From contig JADYYP010000045.1 in NCBI GenBank assembly GCA_020853575.1, positions 310,001 through 374,000 of the forward strand: 64,000 nt of DNA. Direction: 5' to 3'. This stretch comes from Planctomycetota bacterium (GTDB lineage Bacteria; Planctomycetota; UBA1135; GCA-002686595). Every line of letters begins with the position of its first letter. Positions within the stretch are counted from its first letter, which is position 1. Both the position numbers and the translations under genes were made by a program. The notes beneath the pieces were generated by a model. The model saw only the letters and a program-made list of their open reading frames with translations, made no database searches and was not told the DNA's origin. Positions 1 through 11,890 of the stretch are shown in pieces.

Positions 1-153
1 GCGTTCGGCGCGGCCGGGTGGTGGCTCGATCGCCAGCTTGGGAGTTCGCCCTGGCTGATGATCGCGGGCATCTTCGTGGGCGCCGGAGGAGCGATGTACT
101 CGCTCGTGCGACGCCTGGATACCGCGAAAACGAAACGACCGCCGCAACCATGA
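1..153 (+). CDS. atpZ: AtpZ/AtpI-family small membrane protein (3' end only)
   Basis: The reading frame is open from the first base and stops with TGA at 151-153, giving the last 50 residues of a protein that starts outside the window. It has a glycine-rich hydrophobic hairpin with the pattern GxxGWWLDRQLGSSPW followed by a second membrane stretch (IAGIFVGAGGAMY) and a basic tail. This matches the AtpZ-type protein often found first in ATP synthase operons and proposed to help assembly or ion supply. Its stop overlaps the ATG of the next gene (ATGA), so the two are translationally coupled. The call rests on this short tail and the operon position. Confidence 0.6.
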   Translation, partial: AFGAAGWWLDRQLGSSPWLMIAGIFVGAGGAMYSLVRRLDTAKTKRPPQP

Positions 154-524
154 AGCTCCAACTGACCGTGCTCCTCGCTGGCCTCCCGCTCGCCGCGCTC
201 GTCGCCTGGCGTCTGGGCGGAGCCACCGGCGCGGGCTCGTTGTTGGGCGTGCTCGCGGCCTTGTTCGTTTCCGTGCTGGGCGCGCTGTGGAGCGACCGAG
301 CGCAGCGTCGTTCGCCCAAGCTGGCGCTGGAGGCCTTCGTGTTCTCGTTCCTCGCCAAGCTCGGCCTGCTCGCCATCGGTGCGCTCGCGCTGCGCTTCGT
401 GCCCGAGCTCGGCGCGCGCTTCGATTGGTCGGCCTACCTGCTCGGGTTCGCCGCCACGGTGGCCTGGGCGATGTTCGCCGGAACCTTGTCCCATTGGCGC
501 TCGCTGCGCCCGGCCAGGAGCTGA
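150..524 (+). CDS. AtpI-like ATP synthase-associated membrane protein
   Basis: A 124-residue protein with four hydrophobic segments (about residues 3-20, 27-46, 64-83 and 97-115) and short polar loops. ATG at 150 is chosen because it overlaps the upstream stop and the preceding in-frame residues look non-coding. Size, topology and position between an AtpZ-like gene and atpB fit the AtpI family, which is linked to c-ring assembly. No diagnostic motif is visible, so the family call rests mainly on context. The stop lies 8 nt before atpB. Confidence 0.6.
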   Translation: MKLQLTVLLAGLPLAALVAWRLGGATGAGSLLGVLAALFVSVLGALWSDRAQRRSPKLALEAFVFSFLAKLGLLAIGALALRFVPELGARFDWSAYLLGFAATVAWAMFAGTLSHWRSLRPARS

Positions 525-532
525 AGTTCCCC

Positions 533-1495
533 GTGACACGCTATCTCCTCTGTCCGCGCGGACTGTCGCTGCTCGCCGTCGTCCTGGCGGCCTGCACCAT
601 CGTCACGCTGTTCTCGATGCACCACGCCAGCGACATCGGCGCGTTGCAATCCGAGCCTGCGGGCGTGTTTCCCGCTCTGTTCGGGCACTTGACCCCGACG
701 CCGCTCTCGTTCGATCACCACACGCCGCTCGCGCTGCACGCGCCGTGGCTGCCGGCTTTGTTCACCAGCGACTCCGCGGGAGTCGACACCGATCGATTCG
801 TGGTCACCAATCTGCAGGTGTTCCAGGTCGCAGCGGTGCTGTTCGTGTTGATCGGGTTTTCAGGCGTGGCGAGCTATCTGCGCACGGGACGTGGCGACGC
901 GATCAGCAAGATGTTCGCGGGCTTCGTGCGCTACATCCGCGACGAAATGGTGTTCGCGGTGATGGGCAAGGAGCACGGCGCGCACTTCGTGCCGTATTTC
1001 CTGTGCATCTTCTTCTTCATCATGTTCCAGAACGTGTTCGGTCTGCTGCCGCACTCCGCGACCGCCACGGCCTCGATCGCGGTGACCGGCGCGCTGGCGA
1101 CGCTGACCTTCGGCGCGATGATCGGATGCGGCATGGCCGCCCAGGGTCCGCTGGCCTTCTGGAAGAACCTGGTCCCGCACGTTCCGCTGCCCTTGTGGCC
1201 TCTGATGTTCGTGATCGAGCTGATCGGTCTGTGCGTCAAGCCCTTCGCGCTCACCATCCGTCTGTTCGCCAACATGACCGCCGGTCACTTGATCGTGCTG
1301 TCGTGCATGGGCCTGATCATGTTCTTCGCCAAGGCTGGCGCGAACGCAGCGGTGGGCTACGGCTCGGCGCCGCTGGCCGTCGGCTTCGGCGTGTTCATCA
1401 TGATCATCGAGACCTTCGTGGCGATCCTGCAGGCCTACATCTTCACCATGCTCTCGATCATCTTCGTCGGAGCCGCAGTTCACCCCGAGCACTAG
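533..1495 (+). CDS. atpB: ATP synthase F0 subunit a
   Basis: A 320-residue membrane subunit forming the proton half-channels beside the c-ring. The conserved segment KPFALTIRLFANMTAGH contains the essential arginine at residue 243. Further hallmarks are the membrane helix around FQNVFGLLPH and the C-terminal helix FVAILQAYIFTMLS. The N-terminus has one membrane helix and then a long extracytoplasmic loop of about 80 residues. GTG at 533 is the start that best fits the gap after the upstream gene, with GGAG at 517-520 about 12 nt away. A longer upstream frame exists but overlaps the preceding gene in another frame and reads as arginine-rich non-coding sequence. Confidence 0.93.
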   Translation: MTRYLLCPRGLSLLAVVLAACTIVTLFSMHHASDIGALQSEPAGVFPALFGHLTPTPLSFDHHTPLALHAPWLPALFTSDSAGVDTDRFVVTNLQVFQVAAVLFVLIGFSGVASYLRTGRGDAISKMFAGFVRYIRDEMVFAVMGKEHGAHFVPYFLCIFFFIMFQNVFGLLPHSATATASIAVTGALATLTFGAMIGCGMAAQGPLAFWKNLVPHVPLPLWPLMFVIELIGLCVKPFALTIRLFANMTAGHLIVLSCMGLIMFFAKAGANAAVGYGSAPLAVGFGVFIMIIETFVAILQAYIFTMLSIIFVGAAVHPEH

Positions 1496-1521
1496 CCTTC
1501 ACGGGCTGGCCCGGGGAACCC

Positions 1522-1536
1522 CCGAGATCCTCTCGG
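1522..1536 (+). terminator. Intercistronic hairpin between atpB and atpE
   Basis: A 6-bp stem CCGAGA/TCTCGG with a 3-nt loop, followed by a pyrimidine-rich run (TTTCCTTTTCTCTC). It lies inside the only long gap (119 nt) of the ATP synthase operon, just before the c-subunit gene. It could be a partial terminator, an RNA processing site or a stabiliser that sets the high c-subunit ratio. Only the inverted repeat and T/C-rich tail are seen; the role is inferred. Confidence 0.35.
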
Positions 1537-1614
1537 TTTCCTTTTCTCTCAAGACACTTTTCCCCACGACAACGACACGACCTCGCTTCGGGGTCGCCAG
1601 GAGATCCAGATTCC

Positions 1615-1884
1615 ATGTTGACCCCCTTCGATGCATTCCTCGCGGTTCAGGAACACGCCAGCAACCAGTGGGCGTTCTTCGGCGCCGCGATCGGCGCGGG
1701 CGTGACCGCGATCGGCGCCGGGCTGGGCATCTCGCGCATCGGCGCGTCGGCCAACGAAGGCATCGCGCGTCAGCCGGAAGCGGCCAACGACATCAAGGGC
1801 GGATCGCTGATCCTCTCGGCCTTCATCGAAGGTGTGTCGCTGTTCGCGGTGGTCGTCGCCCTCCTGATCGCGCTCAAGCAATAG
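1615..1884 (+). CDS. atpE: ATP synthase F0 subunit c
   Basis: An 89-residue hairpin of two membrane helices that oligomerises into the rotor ring. Helix 1 carries the glycine-rich GAAIGAGVTAIGAGLG pattern, the polar loop is NEGIARQPEA, and helix 2 carries the ion-binding glutamate at residue 72 (AFIEGVSLFA). The residues after the glutamate (GVS) do not match the ETT/EST pattern of sodium-binding rings, so proton coupling is likely. The start is fixed by AGGAG at 1599-1603, about 11 nt before the ATG. A 12-residue N-terminal extension precedes the usual start of helix 1. Confidence 0.95.
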   Translation: MLTPFDAFLAVQEHASNQWAFFGAAIGAGVTAIGAGLGISRIGASANEGIARQPEAANDIKGGSLILSAFIEGVSLFAVVVALLIALKQ

Positions 1885-1956
1885 TCCTCGGGGCCCAGCC
1901 CGAGCTCCGCGTCGTGCGGGTGCTCGCGCGGGCTTCGACAGCACGGAGTCGGTTTC

Positions 1957-2505
1957 ATGATGCTCCTCCTCACGGCATTCGCCGAAGAAGGCCACGGTGG
2001 CGGGTTGAACCCGTTCGACCCGGCCGGCTTCGGTGGCATGCTCTGGACTTGGGTGATCTTCCTGGTCGCCCTTCCGCTGATGTGGAAGGTCGTCATGGGT
2101 CCGATCACGCACGCCCTCGAAGCCCGCGACGAGCAAGCGTCCAAGGCGATCCTCGAAGCCGAGAAGGCGCGCGAGGAGACCGCCAAGGCGCGCGCCGAGG
2201 TCGAAGGCAAGCTGGCCGAAGCGCGCGCGGAAGCCGCGAAGATGTTGGCCGAGGCGCGCGAGCGCGCCGCGACCGTCGAGCGCCAAATCGTCGAGGAAGC
2301 CAACCAAAAGTCGCAGCGCATGGTCGAGCAGGCCCAGGCGACGATCCACGCGGAACGCGACAAGGCGGTGATGGCGATCCGCAACGAAGTCGTCGAGCTT
2401 TCGATGGCCGGTGCGCGCGCCGTGCTGCAACGCAACGTCGGAGGCGACGACGATCGCCGGCTGGTGTCCGACATGGTCGGCAAGCTGAAGGCGGTCGCCA
2501 AGTGA
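1957..2505 (+). CDS. atpF: ATP synthase F0 subunit b
   Basis: A 182-residue peripheral-stalk protein. A single membrane helix (about residues 28-47, MLWTWVIFLVALPLMWKVV) is followed by a long charged coiled coil rich in Ala, Glu, Lys and Arg (residues 55-150), as expected for the b-subunit dimer. The N-terminus has a short glycine/histidine-rich extracytoplasmic stretch. Its stop TGA overlaps the GTG of atpH by four bases, indicating translational coupling of the two stalk subunits. The length is slightly above the E. coli protein (156 residues). Confidence 0.93.
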   Translation: MMLLLTAFAEEGHGGGLNPFDPAGFGGMLWTWVIFLVALPLMWKVVMGPITHALEARDEQASKAILEAEKAREETAKARAEVEGKLAEARAEAAKMLAEARERAATVERQIVEEANQKSQRMVEQAQATIHAERDKAVMAIRNEVVELSMAGARAVLQRNVGGDDDRRLVSDMVGKLKAVAK

Positions 2506-3041
2506 AGGGCGGGCTGGTCACCACGCGCTATGCCACGGCGCTGTTCGAGCTGGCGCGCGACAAGGGCGCGCTGGCCGAAGTCGGCGCCGACGTCGAGCAG
2601 CTCGCGCGCGAGCTGGCCTCGGGTGCGCTGGCGCCCTTGTTCGACGCGCGCGTCGCGCACGAGGACAAGCGCAAGCGCGTCGACGCGCTGGCTGCCAAGT
2701 GCCAGCGCCTGACCGCCAATTTCCTGCGCCTGCTGCTCGACAAGCGGCGCCTGGAAGTCCTGCGCGACCTGCCGGCGGCATTCCGGCGTTGCGCGCTCGC
2801 CGAGCGCGGAGCGGTCGAAGGTCACGTCGAGTCGCCGCGCCCGCTGGGCCAAGGCGAACTCGCCGAGCTGGCCGTCGCGGTGAAGTCGGTGCTCGGCAAG
2901 GAAGTCTTGCTCGAGCAGCGCGCCAACCCGGAGCTGATCGCCGGTGTGCGCGTGTTCGTCGAGAATCGCCTGCTCGATCAGTCTGCCCTCGGTCGCCTCG
3001 AGGGCCTCGAGCGCCGGCTCCGGCTGGCGCGTTTGTCCTAA
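2502..3041 (+). CDS. atpH: ATP synthase F1 subunit delta
   Basis: A 179-residue protein that joins the b-subunit stalk to the top of F1. The N-terminal region carries the family pattern RYATALFELARDKG and an alpha-helical bundle; the C-terminal region contains the conserved ELIAGVRVFVENRLLDQS segment ahead of the last helix. GTG at 2502 overlaps the atpF stop and is the only start placing the RYA motif a few residues from the N-terminus. It lies between atpF and atpA as in standard operons. Confidence 0.9.
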   Translation: MKGGLVTTRYATALFELARDKGALAEVGADVEQLARELASGALAPLFDARVAHEDKRKRVDALAAKCQRLTANFLRLLLDKRRLEVLRDLPAAFRRCALAERGAVEGHVESPRPLGQGELAELAVAVKSVLGKEVLLEQRANPELIAGVRVFVENRLLDQSALGRLEGLERRLRLARLS

Positions 3042-3087
3042 GGAACGCCTCTCTCAATCCATCGCGTAGCCAACAAGACGAGAAGAC

Positions 3088-4656
<1,569 letters not shown>

Positions 4657-4659
4657 CGC

Positions 4660-7030
<2,371 letters not shown>

Positions 7031-7035
7031 GAACG

Positions 7036-7470
7036 ATGGCCGGCGCGCTCACACTGCGGGTCATCACGCCCGACAAGATCGTGCTCGACGTCCAGACGAG
7101 CTCGGTCAAGATCCCGGGCGTCGACGGCTTGATCGGCATCTTGCCGCGTCACGCCCACATGGTTGCCGCCGTCGACGTCGGCCCCCTGACCTACGTCGAA
7201 GGCGGCGCTGAGAAGGGGCTGTTCGTGTCGGAGGGCTTCGCCGAGGTCCGCAACAACACCCTGCGTGTGGTGTGCGAAGCGGGGGAGCTACCGGCCGAGA
7301 TCGACGAAAAACGCGCCAAGGAAGCCGAGAAGCGTGCGCGTGAGCGCATGGGACGACCCAAGTCGGGCGGCGAGCCCGTCGATGTGCTGCGCGCCGAGGC
7401 GGCTCTGCGCCGCGCCCTGATGCGTCAACACGTGCTCGGACTGTACGCCCGCGAACGCGTGCGCTCCTGA
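7036..7470 (+). CDS. atpC: ATP synthase F1 subunit epsilon
   Basis: A 144-residue rotor-base subunit. The N-terminal beta sandwich begins LRVITPDKIVLDVQTSSVK and includes the conserved GLIGILPRHAHMVA. The C-terminal part (about 85-140) is a charged alpha-helical arm rich in Arg and Glu, which in the family can extend and inhibit ATP hydrolysis. It closes the ATP synthase operon, and aspS begins only two bases after its stop, so the operon may continue into translation genes. Confidence 0.92.
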   Translation: MAGALTLRVITPDKIVLDVQTSSVKIPGVDGLIGILPRHAHMVAAVDVGPLTYVEGGAEKGLFVSEGFAEVRNNTLRVVCEAGELPAEIDEKRAKEAEKRARERMGRPKSGGEPVDVLRAEAALRRALMRQHVLGLYARERVRS

Positions 7471-7472
7471 CC

Positions 7473-9299
7473 ATGGCGTCCGGACCTTCCTGGCGTCGCA
7501 CGCACACCTGCGGTGAATTGCGCAAGGCACACGTCGGCCAGACGGTCGTGCTCAACGGCTGGGTGCACGCGCGCCGCGACCACGGTGGCATCTACTTCCT
7601 CGACTTGCGCGACCGTTATGGCCTGACCCAGGTCGTGATCGACGAGCGTCTCGCGGGCTCGATCAAGCTGGCGCCAGAGTTCGTGATCTCCGTGCGCGGC
7701 GTGGTCTCGGCGCGCGAGGGAGCGCAGATCAACAGCGAGCGCCCCACGGGGGAGATCGAGGTGCTCGCGCAGTCGATCGAGGTGCTCTCGACGTCTCCGT
7801 TGCCGCCGATCGACATCAGCGGTGCGACAGAAACCGCGCTCGAGACGCGCCTCAAGTACCGCTACATCGACTTGCGCCGCCCGCAGATGCAGCGCAACTT
7901 GGCGCACCGCTCGCGCTTCATCAATGCCATGCGCCGCGCCTTCGAGCGCCAGGGCTTCCTCGAGATCGAGACTCCGATCCTTACCAAGGCCACGCCCGAG
8001 GGCGCGCGCGATTTCCTGGTGCCGAGCCGCGTGCACCCGGGCGAGTTCTACGCGCTCCCGCAGTCGCCGCAGATCTTCAAGCAGATCCTGATGGTGGCCG
8101 GGCTCGACCGCTACTTCCAAGTCGCGCGTTGCTTCCGTGACGAGGACCTGCGCGCCGACCGCCAGCTCGAGTTCACGCAGCTCGACATGGAGCTGGCCTT
8201 CGTCGAGGAAGAGGACGTGTTCGCCACTTGGGAGCAAGTGATGCGCGACACGTTCAAGGAGGCGTTGGGCATCGAGCTCCCGATCCCGTTCCCGCGCATG
8301 CGTTGGGAAGAGGCGATGGAGCGCTTCGGCGTCGACAAGCCGGACTTGCGCTTCGGTCTGGAGCTGCACGCGGTCGACGCCTGGGCGCGCGCCAGCGAGT
8401 TCCAGGTGTTCCGCTCCGCCGTCGAGGCCGGCGGCCGTGTGATGGGCATCGCCGTCCCGGCGCAGTACAGCCTCTCGCGCAAGGACATCACCGAGCTCGA
8501 GACCGTGGCCAAGGGCATCGGCGCCAAAGGCCTGGCGTGGTGGAAGGCCGGCGCCACCGGCGGCTCGGGTCCGCTGGCCAAGTTCTGCGCGTCTCCGCAG
8601 GCCGCGCAATCGCTGATGAGCACGATGGGGGCCGCGGAGGGCGACACGTGCTTGTTCATCGCCGACCGCACCTCGCTCACGCGCAAGGTGCTGGGCGAGC
8701 TGCGCAATCAACTCGGCCGGCGCCTGGGCTTGATCCCCAAGCTGAGCTCGACCACCGACGCGGCGCAGTGGCGCTTCACCTGGGTGACGCACTTCCCGCT
8801 GTTCGAATGGGATGAAGACGCGCAGCGCTTCTTCTCCGCGCACCATCCGTTCACCGCACCGGAAGACTGGAGCTTGGGTGGGGCACTGGACGGCGCGACG
8901 CCGGACCTCGGCAGCCTCTCCAGTCGCGCTTACGACCTGGTGTTGAACGGCTGGGAGCTGGGCTCGGGCTCGGTGCGCATCCACCGCGCCGACGTGCAAC
9001 AGAAGATCTTCTCGCTGCTCGGCATCGGGCCCGAAGAGCAGAAGCGCAAGTTCGGCTTCTTCGTCGAGGCGCTGTCCTACGGTGCGCCGCCGCACGCCGG
9101 TTTCGCGATGGGGCTCGACCGCATCACGGCACTCACCCTGGGACTCGACAACATCCGCGAGGTGATCGCCTTCCCCAAGACGGCCTCCGCGGTCGACTTG
9201 ATGTGTGGCGCGCCGTCGCTCGTCGACCTCGAACAGCTGATCGAAGTCCACGTCAGAAGCGTGCTGCCCGAGCCCAAGCCAGGCGCGGCGCCGGCCTAG
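7473..9299 (+). CDS. aspS: Aspartyl-tRNA synthetase, bacterial type, probably non-discriminating
   Basis: A 608-residue class II synthetase. The N-terminal OB-fold anticodon domain (1-110) is followed by the catalytic core with motif 2 (FRDEDLRADRQLEFTQLD), the bacterial GAD insertion (about 290-420) and motif 3 (FAMGLDRITAL). Two anticodon-domain positions linked to tRNA specificity are His37 (in RRDHGG) and Gly83 (in REGAQ). In Pseudomonas aeruginosa AspRS, His and Gly at the matching sites go with charging of both tRNA-Asp and tRNA-Asn, whereas discriminating enzymes carry Leu and Lys. The gene begins 2 nt after atpC. Confidence 0.95.
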   Translation: MASGPSWRRTHTCGELRKAHVGQTVVLNGWVHARRDHGGIYFLDLRDRYGLTQVVIDERLAGSIKLAPEFVISVRGVVSAREGAQINSERPTGEIEVLAQSIEVLSTSPLPPIDISGATETALETRLKYRYIDLRRPQMQRNLAHRSRFINAMRRAFERQGFLEIETPILTKATPEGARDFLVPSRVHPGEFYALPQSPQIFKQILMVAGLDRYFQVARCFRDEDLRADRQLEFTQLDMELAFVEEEDVFATWEQVMRDTFKEALGIELPIPFPRMRWEEAMERFGVDKPDLRFGLELHAVDAWARASEFQVFRSAVEAGGRVMGIAVPAQYSLSRKDITELETVAKGIGAKGLAWWKAGATGGSGPLAKFCASPQAAQSLMSTMGAAEGDTCLFIADRTSLTRKVLGELRNQLGRRLGLIPKLSSTTDAAQWRFTWVTHFPLFEWDEDAQRFFSAHHPFTAPEDWSLGGALDGATPDLGSLSSRAYDLVLNGWELGSGSVRIHRADVQQKIFSLLGIGPEEQKRKFGFFVEALSYGAPPHAGFAMGLDRITALTLGLDNIREVIAFPKTASAVDLMCGAPSLVDLEQLIEVHVRSVLPEPKPGAAPA

Positions 9300-9381
9300 C
9301 GCCGATCGCAACTCGACCCTATCCTGGCCGTTCTCCCAGGTTCCCGCTCAACGTCCCGCCGACACTTTTCGAAGGAGCTAC

Positions 9382-9888
9382 GTGTCCTCCCGCAACTTCC
9401 GAGTCAACCGCCAGATCAGGATCCCCCAAGTCCGTTTGATCGACGAGAAGGGCGAGCAGGTTGGCATCGTGTCGACCGATGACGCGCGCCGCCGCGCGGA
9501 GGACGCTGGGCTCGACCTGGTCGAAGTGTCGCCGACCGCGGAACCGCCGGTGTGCCGCATCCTCGACTTTGGCAAGTTCAAGTACGAGCAGCGGAAGAAG
9601 GAGAAGGGCGGGCACAAGGGCCACGCGGGCGGACTCAAGGAACTGCGCGTGCGCCCGATGATCGACAAGCACGACCTCGATTACCGCATCAAGCAGGGAC
9701 GCGAGTTCCTGGCCGAGGGCCACAAGGTCCAGGTGGTGTGCGTGTTCCGCGGCCGCCAGATGGACCATCCCGAGCACGGCTACCGCGTGATGCAGGAGGT
9801 CGCGTCGGCGCTCAACGACGTCGGCAAGATCGAAGCGCCGCCCAAGCAGATGGGCAAGCGCATGACCATGCTGCTGGCGCACCGCTGA
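9382..9888 (+). CDS. infC: Translation initiation factor IF-3
   Basis: A 168-residue protein with the usual two-domain architecture. The N-domain begins with NFRVNRQIRIPQVRLIDEKG and a basic linker (KYEQRKKEKGGHKGH) leads to the C-domain with the KELRVRPMIDKHDLDYRIK pattern. The start is GTG, not the rare AUU used for autoregulation in enterobacteria. AAGGAG at 9372-9377 is only 4 nt from it, but no other in-frame start lies between them. A TATCCT hexamer at 9320-9325 is a possible -10 element. An approximate hairpin with a T-run follows the gene. Confidence 0.95.
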   Translation: MSSRNFRVNRQIRIPQVRLIDEKGEQVGIVSTDDARRRAEDAGLDLVEVSPTAEPPVCRILDFGKFKYEQRKKEKGGHKGHAGGLKELRVRPMIDKHDLDYRIKQGREFLAEGHKVQVVCVFRGRQMDHPEHGYRVMQEVASALNDVGKIEAPPKQMGKRMTMLLAHR

Positions 9889-9929
9889 ACGATTCCGCGC
9901 CCCGACGATCGCCGGGAACAGCCCGCGCT

Positions 9930-9950
9930 GTGCGTCCGGCGCACTTTTTT
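9930..9950 (+). terminator. Weak intrinsic terminator after infC
   Basis: A 5-bp stem GTGCG/CGCAC with a 5-nt loop is followed directly by six T residues at 9945-9950, unusual in this GC-rich sequence. It lies 42 nt after the infC stop and before a candidate promoter for rpmI-rplT. The short stem makes read-through likely. Confidence 0.4.
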
Positions 9951-9971
9951 GCCCCGATCGCGAGCCGGGGC

Positions 9972-9999
9972 TTGCCGAGCGGATTGCGTTCGCTACCTT
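9972..9999 (+). promoter_or_regulatory. Candidate promoter of rpmI-rplT
   Basis: TTGCCG (9972-9977) and TACCTT (9994-9999) are separated by 16 nt, in the gap between infC and rpmI. The boxes match the sigma-70 consensus at 4/6 and 3/6 positions. The location after a T-run hairpin supports a separate promoter for the two ribosomal protein genes. Confidence 0.35.
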
Positions 10000-10054
10000 A
10001 CTCGGCCCTCGCAACACTCCGCGGGGCGCTCCAGGCCCCTTCGAGCCAACTCCA

Positions 10055-10243
10055 ATGCCCAAGCAAAAGTCCAAAGGCGCAGTCAAGAAGCGCTTCCGGA
10101 TCTCCAAGAACGGCAAGGCCGTGTGCAGCCACCCCGATCGTGGCCACGGTCACGCTCCGTTCAGCGGCGAGACCGGGCGCAAGCTGCGTCGCCGTATGGT
10201 GCTGAACAAGACCTGGTCCGAGCTCATTCGGAACATGATGTAG
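10055..10243 (+). CDS. rpmI: 50S ribosomal protein L35
   Basis: A 62-residue, strongly basic protein with the family pattern KSKGAVKKRFRISKNGK near the N-terminus and RRRMVLNKT towards the end. Size and position between infC and rplT are canonical. No strong Shine-Dalgarno sequence is visible before the ATG. Confidence 0.95.
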   Translation: MPKQKSKGAVKKRFRISKNGKAVCSHPDRGHGHAPFSGETGRKLRRRMVLNKTWSELIRNMM

Positions 10244-10268
10244 GACTGTCCAAGGAACACCACCCACC

Positions 10269-10640
10269 ATGGTCCGCGCAACCTACGGTCCCCCGAGTCG
10301 TCAGAAACGCAACCGCAAGCTCAAGCTAGCCAAGGGCTACTGGGGCGGTCGCCATCGCCTGTGGCGCACAGTCAACGAGACGTTGATGCGTGCCTGGGCC
10401 TTTTCCACGGCCCACCGTCGCCTCAAGAAGCGCGACTTCCGCGGCATGTGGATCGTCCGCATCAGCGCCGCCTGCGAGATGCGCGGCACGTGCTACTCGC
10501 AGTTCATCGACGGCCTCAAGAAGGCCGGCATCGAGCTCAACCGCAAGCAACTGGCGGAGTTGGCGATCCACGATGGCGCGGCCTTCGACAAGCTCGTCGA
10601 AGAAGCCAAGAACGCGCGCGCCGCCGCGGTCCACGCCTAG
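10269..10640 (+). CDS. rplT: 50S ribosomal protein L20
   Basis: A 123-residue basic protein. The N-terminal tail (RQKRNRKLKLAKGYWGGRHR) wraps 23S rRNA, and the C-terminal globular domain contains DFRGMWIVRISAACEMRG and the GLKKAGIELNRKQLAELA motif. It starts 25 nt after rpmI with AAGGA upstream, and is followed by a strong terminator. In some bacteria L20 represses its own operon through a leader pseudoknot; I could not confirm such a structure here. Confidence 0.96.
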   Translation: MVRATYGPPSRQKRNRKLKLAKGYWGGRHRLWRTVNETLMRAWAFSTAHRRLKKRDFRGMWIVRISAACEMRGTCYSQFIDGLKKAGIELNRKQLAELAIHDGAAFDKLVEEAKNARAAAVHA

Positions 10641-10685
10641 CCAGCACGTCACGCCTAGCACTCGCTGCCTGAATTGGTTTCGATG

Positions 10686-10710
10686 ACGGCCCGGCCCTCC
10701 GGGCCGTTTT
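10686..10710 (+). terminator. Rho-independent terminator after rplT
   Basis: A perfect 9-bp stem ACGGCCCGG/CCGGGCCGT with a 4-nt loop (10695-10698) ends in a run of T residues. It lies 45 nt past the rplT stop and ends the infC-rpmI-rplT unit. Because it sits before 10809, it also argues against starting pheS at the in-frame ATG at 10674. Confidence 0.8.
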
Positions 10711-10808
10711 CGTTCCCCGAGAGCTGTCTGTCGTCCGAGTGTTCCTCGCTGGACCTGACGCATCGCCCAACCCCGGTCGTTCCCCTGGTCGCGCACGAGT
10801 TTCCTCCG

Positions 10809-11888
10809 ATGTCCTTCGACTGCCAAGCCGCTCGTCGCTTGCTCGACGAGATCCTCACCGCGCTCGCCCACGCGCCCGCGAGCGACGAAACCCGCGCGCT
10901 GCTCGAGCGCTTGGGCTCGTTCTCGGCGCTGAGCGAGACCCAATTCACAGCGGCTGCCGCGCTCGAGACCGCGGGCCTGGCGCTGGGCAGCATGCGGCTC
11001 GTGCCGAAGGAGCAGCGCGGACTGGTCGGGGGCAAGGCGAACGCGCTGAAGAACGTGGCCGAAGCGGCGCTGGCTGCCGAAAAGCAGCACGCGGAGGAGC
11101 AGCGACTGGCACGCGAGCGAGCCGGAACGGGCTTCGACGCCACGTTGCCTCCGGCGCCGCTGGCGCACGGCTCGCTGCATCCGTTGACGCAGGTGACGCG
11201 CGAGTTGGAGGACCTGTTCACCTCGATGGGCTGGACGATCCTCGACGGCCCGGAAGTCGAGACCGAGTTCTACAACTTCGACGCGCTCAACATCCCCGGC
11301 GACCACCCGGCCCGCGACACCATGGACACCTTCTGGGTGGACACCGCACCTGGCGCCCCGCGCCTGGTGATGCGCACGCACACGTCGCCGGTGCAAGTGC
11401 GCGCGATGCAGCGCCTCAAGCCACCGTTCCGTGCGATCGTTCCCGGCAAGGTGTTCCGCAACGAAGCGCTCGACGCCAGCCATGAGCACACCTTCCATCA
11501 GATGGAGGGCTTGGTGGTGGGCCGAGACATCTCGGTCGGTCACTTGATCGGCTCGATGAAGACGCTGTTGCGCGGCGTGTTCGGGCGCGACATCGAGATC
11601 CGCCTGCGCCCGGGGTACTTCCCGTTCGTCGAGCCGGGCTTCGAGCTCGACGCGCGTTGTCCGTTCTGCAAGGACGGTTGCTCGGTCTGCAAGCGCTCGA
11701 CTTGGATCGAGCTCCTGCCCTGCGGCATGGTGCACCCCAACGTGTTGCGCGCCGGCGGCATCGATCCGGAGCAATGGACCGGCTTCGCCTTCGGGCTCGG
11801 GCTCTCGCGGTTGGTGATGCTGCGCTACCGCATCGACGACATCCGCAACTTGCTCGGCGGCGACCTGCGTTTCCTGGAGCAGTTCTAG
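10809..11888 (+). CDS. pheS: Phenylalanyl-tRNA synthetase alpha subunit
   Basis: A 359-residue catalytic subunit. An N-terminal coiled-coil tRNA-binding arm (1-100) is followed by the class II core with HPLTQVTRELEDLFTSMGW, DTFWVDTAPG, motif 2 around GKVFRNEALDASHEHTFHQ, and motif 3 ending GFAFGLGLSRLVML. A Cys cluster (CPFCKDGCSVCK) in the core resembles the zinc-knuckle insertion found in PheS of several phyla. ATG 10809 is preferred over an upstream in-frame ATG at 10674 because the latter precedes the rplT terminator. pheT follows after 2 nt. Confidence 0.94.
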   Translation: MSFDCQAARRLLDEILTALAHAPASDETRALLERLGSFSALSETQFTAAAALETAGLALGSMRLVPKEQRGLVGGKANALKNVAEAALAAEKQHAEEQRLARERAGTGFDATLPPAPLAHGSLHPLTQVTRELEDLFTSMGWTILDGPEVETEFYNFDALNIPGDHPARDTMDTFWVDTAPGAPRLVMRTHTSPVQVRAMQRLKPPFRAIVPGKVFRNEALDASHEHTFHQMEGLVVGRDISVGHLIGSMKTLLRGVFGRDIEIRLRPGYFPFVEPGFELDARCPFCKDGCSVCKRSTWIELLPCGMVHPNVLRAGGIDPEQWTGFAFGLGLSRLVMLRYRIDDIRNLLGGDLRFLEQF

Positions 11889-11890
11889 TC

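Noticed and set aside
1615..1884. Sodium-coupled ATP synthase
   Set aside because: Subunit c has Gly-Val-Ser after the key glutamate rather than the Thr/Ser-Thr pattern of sodium-binding rings, so proton coupling is more likely.
10674..10808. Earlier in-frame start for pheS at 10674
   Set aside because: It would place the rplT terminator hairpin inside the coding sequence and add residues that do not match PheS.
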